Positions 35,906 through 50,125 of a stretch of 64,000 nucleotides of DNA are shown here, piece by piece; the first letter of the stretch is position 1, and every line of letters begins with the position of its first letter. Below the pieces are notes generated by a model, which saw nothing but the letters and a program-made list of their open reading frames with translations, was not told the DNA's origin and made no database searches. The stretch covers positions 22,066 to 86,065 of the forward strand of contig NW_020170503.1 in assembly GCF_000524195.1 (NCBI RefSeq). The letters run 5' to 3'. This DNA is from Echinococcus granulosus. Its lineage: Eukaryota; Platyhelminthes; Cestoda; Cyclophyllidea; Taeniidae. Position numbers and translations under genes: made by a program.

Positions 35906-38900
35906 AAAAATTTGTCACAGTAACAAATCCCTTTAAGGGTTAGAGGAAGAATGTGAACAGTTAATGTGAAAACAAAACATCTGACTGAATGTTGAGTTTG
36001 GCTGACCCTCGACTAGGTCACAGCTGTCTTTAGCGTTATTAAAGTGACATTTGCAATTTAGTAATTCCTCCAAATAGAAACATTTAATAAATCGGAAGCT
36101 ATTCACTACCTTGAAAATACACAAACTGCTTAAATATGCTACCGAAATGTGGGAAGACCGGGCTCATCCAGTCTCTAAAATCGCTTGATTATTACGGGAA
36201 ACGGCTACATGGGCGGTACAATCCTAGATACGGGATATGGAAAACGACAATCAGTTGGACTGCCCGGTTTTGCGTTTTGCCTGGACACACTCAGTCCGGG
36301 TGTATTTTGAGAATTGTCAACTCATTTACGACTACGGGTAGGCACGTTCCAAAATTGTCGCAATAAAAACACCAACCCATAGCTCGTTAGAGAAAGAAAA
36401 CCTAGTATTTAAAAAGTGTAAGCAAAGGACTCCCCTACACACAATGAAAAAAGGGATTTTGTGCTAAGGTTTATAATAATGCCGCCGGTGGTGAAGGTTA
36501 ACTCCCAAATCTCACTCCAATACTAACAACGGTTTCAGCCAACTCTCATATGGCAGAAGCAAGGAATCAACAAGATGCCCCACCAAAAAAGCAAAACATT
36601 AAAAAACGGTTGAACCATACCCACCTATCTCAAGTACTACTCTATTAGGTTCACAATCGAATCACAAGGCTTCGTCTAGGGGGAGTCGCAAACTTGCTTA
36701 CACGCAACTCCGTGCAGGATTCACCCAAACTACCGGTTCTTGTATTAAATCAGTAAAAACAACATGAACAACTCCCTACTAGGGCGACTAATTTTGCACG
36801 CACCGTATGACGCATATCCGCACATCAGGCCTTCGCCCACCGTAGCACACGCGCTGGCGCTCGGCCATTGGCTGGCGTCCGACCAATTACATGCCGATTA
36901 CATTGATTGCTAGGCCTCCCATGTACCCATTGGTGGCCTCATGCCTGCGCATCGTTCTATTCCCTACCAGGGGTGTGAGCGATTTTCGTCAACTGCGAAT
37001 AGGAGTCTCGTGCTTTGATGAATAAAAAAAGCTTTGGGACAGAAAAAGGGAGGCCGGCTACTGTTTCAGTATCCGCATTTTTTATAAGATCGGTCCATCA
37101 TGACTGTTAGGCGAGTGTCCGCATCGCTCATCAGACGGTCGAAGTTGGCTTTTATGGACTGGATTATTGGAAATCTGAAAATTTTAATTTTTTTAGAATA
37201 ATCCAAGAATTGGAATGAGAGATGCAGATGCATTACGATGCACTGTCAATAGGAAATCTGATAGACTGCAAAGAATTCGGCAATCTTAGTATCGAAAGCA
37301 GCACCAAATGTAACTTGACTACGCGACTAGAGAAGGAGTAGGATGCTGGAAATGAAGACGCCCCGATAGGGAGGACTGTAATTAACAGCCTGAATAGCTG
37401 TAACACAGTAGACTGGGTACCTGTGTAGCATTGTGTTTATGCAGAACAAAAATGGACTTGATCCCTAGCTCCTGACTTTCATTGAGTGTTGTTAATGACT
37501 TTTCCAACCACTACATTTTTACAAGAGAAACAAATACAGGACCAAAAATCGAAACATTAGTGATATCATTGGGATTCCTTTGTTTATCCACCCTTTTGGG
37601 GAAATCTTTGTAAAGAGAGGGAGCCTGATATTTCACATGAGTCTTATCGCGCAAGAGAATTCGCCTAAAAGTCATCTTTCCTTACTGTATTTAGCAGTAT
37701 ATTTATGTTTAAGAATATTCACATTCCGAAAAATGTCGGATTGCTAAAACCACTCCTTTCCTACATTTCAGCAACAACGTCGGCGGCAGAAATTTTTGAA
37801 TTTGTTACATTTTAATCCATCAAATCCGGATCACACTCCGTTATAAGGGATAAGGCGATGATTCTTCTAAGAGCACTTTTTACTTTCAAATTAATAATCC
37901 GCTTTTCAGACTATCATTTCTCTCCAATGCCAGGTTCGTTCATTAATGAAATGATAACTAAAGTAGCAATACAGTACGCATTGAAAGGTGGAGTCCAATT
38001 AAATTGTTTTGCCGCCATTATTTTGCATGTAATACGACGTCTAGGAGATCGGCAACTAGATGTTGTGCCATGACTTGAAATAAGTTAAAACCCCGCAAAC
38101 CTAATCATATCGCTGCATGAATAACACAGGACCACTGTGGGAGTGAGTTGAAACTCTCAGTGAAGTTTGGGTGGAGTGTGCTAAAGAATGGGACACGGCA
38201 CTTAACGGATGTAAGCACGTCATGAGAAGTTAAAAAACTATTTTCTGGCATGTCAATACACCACTGATTATGAAAAGTATTTGATGTTAGTCGGCCCAGA
38301 CAGGACAATGTTACATGCCTTAGCGTTTATAACAGAAAGTCTTACCCTTAGTTGCGGTTGGCCAATAGAAACGTATCCCTTAAACTTAATGACGCTAGCT
38401 ACGTAAGTAAAAAGGTCTGTTTTTTGTGCGGTGAATTTCATGATGCAGATTAGTCCTTAGATTTTGTAAAGAGACGTGTTCGTTCCATGAGAGTTTTATG
38501 CAAATACCAAAATAATCAAGTCCACCGTTTTCCAGAAGTTCATCGAATGCTTAGTCATCGTATTTGCATAGAGAGCTTTGGTCCGAATTAGGGTCCACTT
38601 CTTGTGGTGATTGACATTGAATATCTTTTTTCAGAGATTAGAAAGGCATTCACATGCGCACCGTAAATGATGCTCCGAAAAGTTCCAATGCCATCTAAAG
38701 CCAATCGGCTAACAAGGTGTGAAAAGCATTGTGCAGAAAACAATTGCTCTGCCTAATCCCCTCTACCCTAGCTTAACGGAAATGATAAAACTATTACGCC
38801 TTATTTACTCAACACAGAGAACCAGTAGCAATTTTATTTTGGTTAAAATGCCGTGTTACTGCAATTTTTAAGTAGTAAGTTCGTGATAGCGGGATTTTTT

Positions 38901-40999
38901 TTATGTGAAGCATAATGGCATTTCAAAGTCGATTTAAAGTGTAAAGCGGTTGTTACCAACCGCAGCTGGAAGTGATGGCGACCAGAGGGTTCAAAAAACG
39001 AAATTTATCTGCGTGGATCAATTACAATATTGAGAAGTCATTGTAATACTTTTTTTCTGCCTTAACTTTTTTCAAAATGTATTTCAAATTTCTCATCGCA
39101 AAACGGGATTATTGAATAGTATGCGATTCAGTTAATCTGACACTTTTACTGGATAATTCAGCTGTTAAATATCTTCTTAGGCAACGTTTTTCATGCCCAT
39201 AAACACAGATTGAAAGAGGACAAGAGAAGATACCAGTCGAGTTAAAAAGAAAAACTGGTTTAACATAGTGTCCCATTTAAACCTACTACTCAATTAAAAC
39301 AAAAGGGCGAAATTTTAGTACATTCTAATGCAGAAACTTCCGAGTTAGCTTTCATTCCGAAAGTATTGCCGGTATTACAAGATGGGATGATCTCCCGGAG
39401 GTCAGTTTGGTTGTCAATATATCTGAAGAAACTGTTGATAGGACAAGTTCAAATCATAGGGTGAACATGCCAACACAAATCGGTTAAGCTGAGAAACAGT
39501 GTTGTGCTGACCTGAAAGATAACAGTCGGAGCGAAGCACTTGGTTGTACCAGGCAAATCGTTTAATTGCAGTTAATTTAACAGAGTCATATAGAAACGCT
39601 GCGGCTAAACAGAAAGTACTCAAAATTTGCGTGATGCGTTCTCAAAGAGACAGTACTTTTTACCGACGAATGAAAATCTGAGCTAGGAGGAGGAAGCAGG
39701 AGATAGGTTAACATCACACAACTGCAAAGAAAAAAAACAGGTTGGAAAGTTACCTTTAGTACACTTTGTAGTAAAAATGATGCCTAATAAATGCACGAAA
39801 ACCGCGGTGCTAAATGGTGTCGGATTTCCATCATTGCATTTTAAAATACATTATTTGGTTGTGGAGTTGCCTTATTAAACATTGCATTTATCTGATAGTT
39901 CCTGCAGACCTGATGATACTCTACTACAAGTCAGTGGGCAATGCAAACAAGAGTGTAAATGCGTTTTTTTGCTGCATACATGAACACAGACTCATAATTT
40001 TACTCTTTTGAACGGTGGTATTAAGCTCTACCCATGCTCATCTGATCCATCTGTATGTTTTGAGTAAATCCGGTACCCCGCTCTTATGCTTTCTCTGTTC
40101 TCAGGAATAACATTGGTGCTCCACCCAGAGAATGCAAAAGCTTCCGGCGGTAAATGTACTGATTAGTTACTAAGTTCAAAAGACAGATCAGGAGAATTTC
40201 TAACTAGAGAGATGCTATAAAATTCACGGAATTAGGTCATGCCCCATACTAGGTAAAGGATGGAGACCAAAGATAGGACCTTTGATAAGGGCTTAAGACG
40301 GGTTGGCTTACACTCAAGTCTTAAAAATTACAGGTTACTCATGTGGGATGGGAACACAATACCCTTTCATTTAGCCAAAGGTTAAAATTAGTACGGGCTA
40401 CCCTAAGTTTATGGCAGACAATTAGTCTTGAACGCCTTACAATGTCTTCAGAGGTAGTAAGGCCACTATAAAAACCTTCGAAATAGAGTCAGACGAAAAT
40501 AACGAATTTTTAGCGAGAAAAGGAATTAAATCTAATTTCGCTTACATCATCGGGTTCTCAAGTGTTTTACATTTGAACTGCTTGACTTAAATAATAAGAA
40601 GCATTTACAGGAAATTTTTGCATGAGTGTGGCTCAAAATAGAGAATGTTTAAGATATTCTGGAAGCCTAATCAAAACAACTACTTTGCTTGTCAGTATTT
40701 CATTTCAAGTCAAAAAATTTGCAAGGTTGTTGACATATAACACCGTATTTCCCTAAATGTTGGGAAAAACTTCCAGTAGAAGGTCAAAACCAATCTCCCA
40801 TAGGCTACCCGTCTTATCAAGTGCTTTTATCACATTGCCTGCGGAGCCTAAAGTTAGGTGAATTTTCAGTAAAAAGAAAGGGTTACGGGCCTGAGAAAAC
40901 GATCGCAATTTATTTTTGCATTGGCATAAAAGTCTGCCTAACCTTTGGACGATAGGGCTTTAGAGGTATCGACAGTTCTAATGGTCGTGTGGCTCTGCG
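35906..40999. other. Gene-free interval
   Basis: AT-rich with short frames. No recognised gene, RNA or full repeat. Confidence 0.45.
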
Positions 41000-42073
41000 A
41001 ATGTTTTTAAAGAAATTCGCAACATATGTATCATTTCGTTTTGATTTCAAGGTCAAATAACGCTTCCCTTTTGTACTTTCTCTGGGCGGTATGGTCTCCG
41101 GGCTACGTCAGTAGCCTCTCCACCTCTTTCCTACATTGATAATGAATATTCCTTCCTGGTACTAAGGGTTATGTTTGTGGGGAGTCTTGGGGTGCCACAC
41201 TGGTGGCAGAGGAAAGCGAATCTGGTCCTGAAGGACATCTACACTTATTTCTATTCCTGAGCACTAAATCTAAACGTGATGGAAGATAAGTGTATGCTGT
41301 AGATGGGAGAATCTGTGGTGACCCTTTAACAAAAGTGTTGAAAAGTGTCTGCTTTTGGCAATTGTCACAGTCCCATATTCTGCAGAAACGCTGCCAACAA
41401 CTGAAGTTCTACTAGCTGTGGGCCGTCTGGAAAAGTTCGCTACGGATCTGCCTCCGTTTGCTGTATGAAGGTGTCAACTAAATGAACACGCGATATCACC
41501 TCCATTGGTCTACTAGCCAGATAGAACTAAGATTGGCGTGGCTGGGCAGTTAAGCGAAATAGACGCGAGACCCTTATTCCAACGAAATTATTTTAAACAC
41601 CCTCCTTTAATAAATGACTGTTTTTGGGCGAGTGTTCTTAAGACTACCGATGGACATCCGAAAAGGCCAGCACACTCCCCTTCCCCCAATGAGGGGCCTA
41701 AACGGGACGAAACGTCTGATCCAACAGGATTGTCAAGAGACATCATTAACGCAAACAAATTCGATGACTGGAGGGAATGGTCCCTAAGGCTTATCTTACA
41801 GTAGCGAATAGGCTGTGATGACCGACGCGGTTGCTTAAAAAAGAAGCGCTGGGGGCAAAGCTTAAAGGGAGAGGAGGGCTATGTGATGTTTTGATTGTTT
41901 GTTTAGCTCTCCGTTATGGTTTTAAGGACATTTGGACCTCCTCTCCAGTACTTCCACCGGGAGGCGTGACCACCGGACCATGTCAGTGGACCCCATCGTA
42001 TCAGTACGGTGTGATACACATTCCGCTTTGGTACTGTCTTCTTCCATCTTCAGAGAAGTCCTGGGGCGCTATA
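41000..42073 (+). mobile_element. TRIM-type LTR retrotransposon, copy B
   Basis: The 5' LTR spans about 41000-41199 (ends GGTGCCACA), followed one base later by a primer-binding-like TGGTGGCAGAGG (41201-41212). The 3' LTR spans 41882-42073 (starts TGTGATG) and is preceded by a purine tract AAAGGGAGAGGAGGGC (41864-41879). An 88-codon frame at 41538-41804 lies inside but is not conserved in the other copies. It holds the best version of the hammerhead-like block (41686-41734). Confidence 0.8.
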
Positions 42074-42429
42074 TGTATTTGAAATTGTCAAGTATAATGA
42101 ACGCATTACCATTAATCACAAAATTCCAAATTTTGCCATTATTACAATGCTTTAGAGAAACTGATTCAGTAGACCTTTGCATAAAGATTCAAGTTTTCAT
42201 TTTGATCCGTTGATGGCAACTTTGCATTAATTTTTCTACGACTGACACAAATTTCTTAGTTAATGCGACTTCCGCAGATGTGTTTCAGACAAATCAAATC
42301 GAGTTGGGTTTGCTAAGATAGCAGTTTACAATACAAGGGCTCAAAATGAAGTTGAAATTGTACAGATCATGATAGAGAGCGCCTCATAGACAGACATTCA
42401 AAAATTTCATGCATAAGAAGTGAAGCATT

Positions 42430-42780
42430 ATGTCTGCCGTCCATTAAATATCTAGACACACAAAACCAGCATAGTTTTGAGGCATGAGATGTTGTGTGAT
42501 TTAGGGCAGTGCGTTGGGAAGTGGGTTAAGAGAGCATCGGAGACAAGCATTGATGTGTCAGTCAATCAGTCAGCAAACAATCGAAAAGATTAAATTCTGA
42601 AGGCATAGGCGGAAGTTGTGGAGAGCTGCAAACTAGTGGTGTGCATACCAAATTGTCAAGTTTGAACACACGAGGTTTGGATGGATACGCTTAATACACA
42701 TCTCGAATTTGATAACTGATACGGATGTGGTAGAAGTACTTCATCATTCTGGTTAATAACTATCAGGTATCAACTTACTT
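42430..42780 (+). repeat. Dispersed repeat family R, copy 2
   Basis: Aligns by eye over about 350 nt with 51055-51415: CAATCAGTCAGC core, then AAAAGA, GAAGGCATAGGCGG, and a downstream ACTGATACGGATGTGG / AACTATCAGG end. Non-coding; class unknown. Confidence 0.55.
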
Positions 42781-44654
42781 TAAGCAATGTTATTGCAAAA
42801 TTCTTTAATGATTGATGGAAGATATCTTCTCCCTTGACATAGTGCGCTTACCTTTGAGTGGTGTATCATATGGATCAATCCATCTGGGACCATTTGTGAG
42901 CGGCATGGTGTGCTGACAGATATAGTTGGAACAGAGTCAAATTTAGTTTGCAAACCAGACACGCTCAATGTACATCAGATCTGCCGATTGAAAATAAGTA
43001 AAACAAGAACACAAGCTATTGTACAGCGCTGGTTTACTAATGCATATCTTTTTCATAATGGGTGCAAGTATGTAACGTATGTATCTTGAAAGTGTCTACA
43101 AGTTATGGGATATTTTATTAAAACTTGCAGAAAACCACACGAATTTTTTGGCCCCTTGATGTACATAGCTTTAAAATGGTAGTGGATGCATGGGTCATGT
43201 TATTTATGAAAGTTTATTAGACGATTTTAACGATTTTCACTATTCGAAGGGCAGACAAGATCCATGGACCACGGAATTTGACTGACTTTCAAAATACTAC
43301 TTAAATGCTAAAAAGTCAAAAAAAATTTATGCATAAATGAGGTATGTCCACGAAACTAAATAAGAGGGAAAATTAATCAATAGCCGGGAAAAATAAAAAA
43401 AATTCTTTGGGAATGCTGAAATTGACTGCTTTAAAAATGTCAATTTTTATGTGCCTTAATTTTTCACACTTGTAATGACAGGGGAAAAATCCTTTCGTTT
43501 CGGTTTACAGGGCTCAGTGAAGACACCATTTGTCCCTTTGCTTATCGAAATAATTAGGTGTACTTTACTACCGCCGTCATGACACCCTTTTCACAGGTTT
43601 TGGAAGTATTTACTATTGCACAAAAGCAACAGTTTAACCAGGAAAAGGCCATAAAAGGTGAACAGAATTTCATTGCCCATAATTTGGCTCCGTATTTAAT
43701 GTAAGGATGCAATCAAGCGAGTCGATTTTAAAAATGGATATTTCAACCCTGACTTTTTCTACAAAGAATGCTTTCATTCCTCATGGCCTGGTTTCAAAGA
43801 CCCACTACCTTGTCCGGGTTACAGCGCAAAGATAGTAGTAAATCACTTTTCTTTAGGGCAAAAATAGGTCCTGAAATCTCTCATTGCAGCGCAGGCATCA
43901 TTAACTATAAGGAAACGAATTGACCTGATGATGAGAGTGTAGCTAATGATGGGCGTTGGTTAATATGTGCATTTCCTTTTAGACAGGTGGTTTAAATCAT
44001 GCAAATGAGCTAGCCGCGCGGAAACCCTGAGATGGCAAAAGAACTTCATAATTACGTCTTGGGAGGAGCTGAATTGGAAGCATGCACTAATTTATTTGCC
44101 TGCAAGTGATCAAAGCAATGAACTTGGATGGCATGATAGTTTTTAAAGCACGAATCAAATAAACTCCGTCTTCGGTTTTTCATTGGTGTAACCTCAGCAA
44201 ATAATGCTTTTATTCTAATAAAATCTGAAAGTAAAATGATTTAGAGGATTGGCTCCTATAAATCCCAAGTAATTAATCTGGAAAAAACATTTGGCGGTGA
44301 AGTTATCTGCGTTAAAAATGGAGTAACTTAATAGACAGAAAAACTAAACTCCAAATTAACTAATTGTTTTATTGCTGCGGTGTTTTCGGATGATTGCAGT
44401 CAAGACAGCGCGAAGATATGGAAAGATTGAATCGGACAAGTGACTAAAACTACTTGCCAGCTCTACTGCTGGACGACCATGCGGGGTTTAAGATTGCAGA
44501 AAAATTTATGGAGGAAAGTAATTAGAATGATATCATGATGAAAAATATGTTAAAAGCATAAACATTGAAGTGTAAAATGCCCACTGCTTGTGAACTTACG
44601 CTATGACAACTTTAGTAAGCGAATAAATGATACTTTTATTAGATAAATTACAAC
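42781..44654. other. Gene-free interval
   Basis: Nothing supported beyond AT-rich sequence and A-runs. Confidence 0.45.
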
Positions 44655-45727
44655 CAGTTGCATCAGTGAAAAGTCGAAGTAATAAAACAGAAAATGTATT
44701 GTCGACGCACGGAAGGGCTAAGGAACTCTCGACATAGCTCAAGGCCATGTGGCCCAGTGGAAGTACGGAGGGGGGGGTCTTGGTGCCCACAAAATCAAAA
44801 TGAAGAGTTAAATAAACAATTAAAGCATTACATAGATCTCCTCTTCTTTTAAGGGTGGTTTTCGGCACTATCTTTGGTCAACCTTCTACATTAGCCATCA
44901 CAGTGTAGTCGGTGCTATAGGGAACCGCCCGTGAAACATCCGCATCAGCCATCGAAATAGAGTACAGCTTAGAATATGTCTAAGCGCAATATCACTGATC
45001 CCTCTTGCCACTCCCACTGGATCTGGAGTTTCGTCCCACATGGGAGCAAAATCGGGGGTTGGAGGTCTATGCTAACTATCTGATATATCCATCAGTAGTA
45101 ATAAGATCGCTAGCCCATAAGAAGAGTAATTAAATAATGGACAAAGTTAAAAAACCAATTTGTGCTGATCTAGTTTCGTACCTGTTCATCTCTGTCACTT
45201 TGTTCTCACCCCACTTGCACCCAGCCTTAGCTAACTAGGATCTCTTTAGCTAGTAGAGAGATAAAGGACCTATCTCATGTGACATTTTTATACTGGTACC
45301 AAAGATAGCTCCTAACGAATTCTTCAGAAATTTCGCCGCTAGTGCCGCTGCAGTCATAAATAGCATTTCTGAAGAACGCGGGACTGGAAGAGCTGCCGAA
45401 GGTGGGCATCATTTTTAATCATTATTTTAGGAGTCGTCACCAATACGCCTATCCGGAGCATATGCCCATCTTCTGTTACGTCAAGATTTAGCACTCAGGA
45501 ACCAAAAACAGTGTTTGTTCTTAGGACCGAGTGGCTTTTTGATTCCACCAAGGTAGCGCCTCGAGACATCCCTGCAGAAGGCCTAATACTCGGGAGGAAT
45601 ATGTATTATTGAAGTGCAAAAGATTTGGGGGAGTAACGGGATGGATTGGAGTCCATAACGCCCAGCGAAAATACAGGGGCGGATGCCTCAGTGACCTCTA
45701 TTCTAAACAAATGGCTGAAGTATTATC
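44655..45727 (-). mobile_element. TRIM-type LTR retrotransposon, copy C
   Basis: Minus orientation. The 3' LTR spans about 44655-44832 (starts TGTAATGC). Directly before it is a purine tract, the complement of 44835-44852. The 5' LTR spans about 45552-45727 and ends GGCGCTACC, followed by TTGGTGGAATC in the primer-binding position. The internal region lacks a frame. This copy has the clearest stem II plus CGAAAC of the hammerhead-like block (complement of 45028-45045). Confidence 0.8.
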
Positions 45728-47539
45728 CGGTGTGGCAGCCATTGTTGCAAGGCATATCTTAATGTCAAAGTAGTTTTTATGTAACAAAACAGCTTAATTT
45801 GCAATGAATTTTTTTTCTTAGCAAAAACATTAAGTTTAGATTATTTTTAAAGAAAAAATGATTGCACAAATCATGAACACAGTCACAATACCCTAAGGAA
45901 TTCATTCAATCGGGGAGGTTTAATAACCTCATCAAAACACAAGCATTCGCACACCGAGTTCTTCCCGATATGTCTACGCGGCACTGAAGATTAGAAAACT
46001 AAGGCCCGTTGGAATCCTAAAAGTTTACTCTTTGCCTGACTGAAACGAGTAGTATCGATCATAGACAAATAGGGATGTACATGCATGGCACTAAAAGAAT
46101 TTGTGCCTAACCCTTTATAAAATTCCACACCAAAAACTCATCCGATGCAAGGTTATCAAAAAACAGAGATAATTTATGAGTACAAAATCTTAATATATGT
46201 TTAATTCATCACGACGGGTTGTAGAAGAAGTAATCATTATAAACTTACCTGAGCATAAAGAAAAAGGCATTTTCCTATTTTGCTGCGGTGACGTTAACGA
46301 AAATAGGATCAAAGTGGCAGTACTGCCTTCCTTTGCCATGTTACACTTATATTATTATATATTATTAACAACAATTAAGAAATTCGGAAATTACCTAATT
46401 TTGGAGCAATGGCAATGTCTTGGAAAGGTTTGGTTTTCTGAACTCCTAAAACAAGCAAATATTTTAATCACAAAACATGGTGTTCATATTTTAGAAAACA
46501 AAGAGCTTGTATTGCTTAAAATTTACAAGAAATCTAAGCGTTCAGTTACAAACAGTCAAATAGAGCTTATCCAGAAATAAATCGTACGGGTTAATGAACT
46601 TGAGGGGATACAATGCGTTTTTTTTTCTGGAAGGTCATGTACCCTAAGTCAGTATTTGAAAAAAAGATACGAAGACTAAATGCTCTTGGATCTCTTTGAT
46701 GAAAAATGTGCTCGGATTTGATTATGCCGACGTTTTCTATAAATAGGCAAAGGGTGTCTCTTTTTTGTTCCCCCAAAATCCCCAGCAGTCATTGTCGGTA
46801 AGAGGCGCAACCTTCGCCTGCCAGGATAACGCCTAATGCGATAACTCCTCCTGTCTGCCTGCCCGACCCAAATGCCTTAAGTTATTCCGTCCGCTGTCGC
46901 TGCGCCCGCTATAAAACCAGCATACACAATTGCTACATTTCAAATTCATAGACGCAGACCTAGTAAAACCACGTAGCTCTGTGCGGAGATGGAGGGGGAA
47001 ATAAGATAAGCCAACAATTTTTTCAAGAAAAGAAACTTGGTAACGGTCTTTGCTAGCATAACCGTCAAAGCTCAACAGATAAACAACTCAAGGGCAAAGA
47101 AGTAAAGAGTAATTGCTCCGCATATCGGCGTTGAAACGCCTTAGTGTAACTAAAAATAGTCAAGATCAAGATTTATGTATAATTACAGTCAAAATAACAG
47201 TCATAATTAAAAAGTAGCCCTACCAAATTAAAATAAGAAGATCACTGAATTTGAGAATCCATTTCACAGAGTTTAAACAACTCCATGTTTCTAAAAGACA
47301 TTCTGAATTATAAAACAGAAAAAAAAGGAACTATATTTAGAATAAAATCCCAAAAACTGGAAAAAAATTGGAGTAAACAAATGTACCTCGATTTAATAAT
47401 TAAAATATGCAACCCTAAAATGAAAAGAGTTTATAGAATCAAACAGAGAAGGTGTCCTGGCCTTACCTACGCTACAGTGTGTGTAGCCTATATATTCTGT
47501 TACTTCTCACAATGTCTGGATTAGTCCAGTCCAAACACC
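45728..47539. other. Gene-free interval
   Basis: Contains a 127-codon plus-strand frame (46197-46580), AT-rich and unlike any family I know. No other feature. Confidence 0.4.
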
Positions 47540-48030
47540 AGTAATCAAGATAGAAGGCACCGTTGGCAGTGGGTGATTGAGTGGAAAAACAAGCGGTGGT
47601 AGACAGATCCGCAACGAACATTTTCAGTGATTTACGGCTAGTACCTATTCAGTTGTTGATAGCATTCCTGTAAAGCACGGAACTGAAGTGGCTACCGAAG
47701 GTAGACCTTACTTTCAACCCTTTTGTTAGGGGTGCATCACAAATTCTCCTCTCCGCAGCAAATGCTATTCCACCATCACGTTTGTTATTCCTTAATAGAA
47801 ATTAGGGAAATTGCACTTTAGAATCCAGTTTGCTTTCCGCCACCACCTCGGATTCTTTCTGAAGTCAAAAGAAGTCATAATACTGGGACCGAATATGTAT
47901 TGCTGATATATAGAATGGCTGCGGGATGCTAGGAAAGTCCAAAGGGCCTCATTTGTGAAGCAGTATTTGTAATACTTTAGGCAACTTCAAGTTAAACATT
48001 GTGCTATTAACCAGGAAGAGACTTCAACAA
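47540..48030 (-). mobile_element. Truncated TRIM element, copy E
   Basis: Retains a 5' LTR (about 47845-48030), the primer-binding region and the start of the internal part, including the GATCCGCAACGAAC stretch shared with copies B and D. The hammerhead-like block and 3' LTR were not found, so it is truncated near 47540. Confidence 0.65.
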
Positions 48031-49929
48031 AATTGTGTATGTAAATTATTAACAGTAATTTTATGCTGTTTCGCGCTCCTTTTCCACTTCTAATTTTTCT
48101 GAGATTTTTGCTAACACTATTGCGTCTGTTGCTTGAGGATATTCACATACTTTGACTTGCGGATTACTAGATGATCATTCTTTTTGACATCGCTGGTGTT
48201 ACTGCTGTCAACAGTATGAATAGCAGCTGATTCGGTGGTGTATCTGGCATTTGCTTATGTAGCTTTTGCGTGGTTACAATCATGACAGATACGCAAGTAA
48301 AGTTAAAACGGTTTTCCACTTGAATTTTTTTCATATACTTTCGTGTTTCACATTTATCTTGTCTCGAGGCTAGGGAGAATAAATTACTGACGCTGAACCA
48401 TGCGCTCCACGAGTTACAACAGGGACTCAACACACAGCGTGTTACACTACGCAATATTTTGAAGATGGCTAGTCGGACGTTTGTACGTCAGCATTGACGG
48501 CAGATGTCGTGATTCAGTTCCCAGCCTACAGAACTGCGGTTATTCAATGCCGCAAAAATTCAGCAGGAATGTGGAACTCCCTGTGACAATATTGCACAAA
48601 AGTCAAATTTCCATTTAAAAACGGTGACACAGGATAGTCATTCACGAGATTTTGCGATTGCTAAAATTTGGTGAACACCGAATTTTAGCAACTTCTCCCT
48701 CGGGCCCACATTGCTCACCTTACTGTGTACACACTACAGTGACCTAAATGATAGGTCCATCATCAAATGACAAAACCGAGGATGTAAAAACTGCATTTGC
48801 CTTTTGTAGTGATCCTTTTTGGTACACATTTTATCCTCTTCAGTAATCAAATGCTGACTAAAAGTTGCAGCAGTGGGCTTTACTATCCTAGTACAGCCTG
48901 CGGTTCATAGAAAGGCTCCGACAGTAACTTTATTTACTGGCTTGTTTGAGCAAGCAGAGAAATACGGCATGTGCGTACATGCTAACTAACTGGTTAATAA
49001 AAAAAACTGAAGATTCAGAATAGTTTTAGTCTGGAGGATTTATGATGTCTGGTTGGCACTCTTACTGGCACTCTTAAAGCACATCTTTCCTTGAGTTTGG
49101 CCAATCGGGAGGGGAGAAAACTAGCGCGGCACTCCAGAAGTTTTGGGAAAAAGGCATGCAAAAGCAAGCCGCCGAAAGACCAAAAGGCAGCGTCGCTTAA
49201 TCGCATTTGTTTGTTTTGCGTGCGAAAGTGAAATCTCTTTTAATGGATGAATTTGTCACTTTAGCTCCCACTTAATCATATTAAAATCAGGTTAACTGTG
49301 TCAAGGTTGAAATGACCCCATAAATGCTAACGATATCGTTTTTAGACATTTATATTCTATTAATGTTTAGCACAGCTATTTCGTTTGACATTAATAGCCT
49401 ATTTGTTCTAGCCGTGAGGGCCATCCATGTCATGCACTGTGAGGAGCGCTAGATTTACATTTCACGAAGCATCAAATGACACACAAGTCTTTTTAGAGCT
49501 ACAAATTTAGCCCCACCAAGCATAGAGCTGACTTGTAGGAGAAAAGCAACACATACTTGTGGGGTAATTGCTTGCAATTTAAACGTATGAAGTGTGGGCT
49601 CACCACAGGAACCGCCCTTTCCATCCAAAAATTGCTTTGGTTGAGGTGTTGGATCAAATTTTAAAATTTAGTGCATTAATGGCATGATGATCTAAAGCAA
49701 TGTTGGCAAAAGGTGGTCGGAGGAGTACGTAAAGTACAGGTTATAATTGGACCACTAGGTATGTATGAAGTAATTGTCGATCGCAATCAACAGGAGATAG
49801 TATTTAAAAAATGATTTTTTTGAAAATACGGGAATTTTTCTAGTGAAGTAAACACTTCTTCCCCAGTGAACAACAAAATGCGCTTAATTCTAAACTGCAA
49901 ATCCGTAGTACAAACCTTTTGAGCCTTCA
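48031..49929. other. Gene-free interval
   Basis: No recognised gene or repeat. Confidence 0.45.
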
Positions 49930-50125
49930 TACGCTAATTTTATGTTTAACCAACTGTTTCGGTAACGAGCCAGTTAGGGGCTTTGTCTTTGTACCCTAGC
50001 CTGGCGACCTGGCCCCTGCACCGTGCCAACGGACACCAAAACCTTCTGTTCGTCGGCAGTATATGTTCCGTCCGGGTGTTATGCCCACTTTGTACTCATT
50101 GGAGTCTTGGGATGAGGGAGGAAGA
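49930..50125 (+). repeat. TRIM LTR, degenerate
   Basis: Shows the LTR order: GTTTAACCAACTG, GGTAACG, CCTGGCGACCTGGCC, GTCGGCAGTATATGTTC and GGAGTCTTGGG. No partner LTR or internal region was seen next to it. Confidence 0.6.

Noticed and set aside
41538..41804. 88-codon frame inside TRIM copy B as a retrotransposon gene
   Set aside because: Not conserved in copies A, C or D; the elements are non-coding.
46197..46580. 127-codon plus-strand open frame
   Set aside because: AT-driven composition, no homology and no neighbouring exons.
46833..47075. Minus-strand frame with LRH and Gly/Arg, first considered as the end of synaptotagmin C2B
   Set aside because: It lacks HWSDML and RRPIAQWH. The true last exon was then found at 52984-53169.
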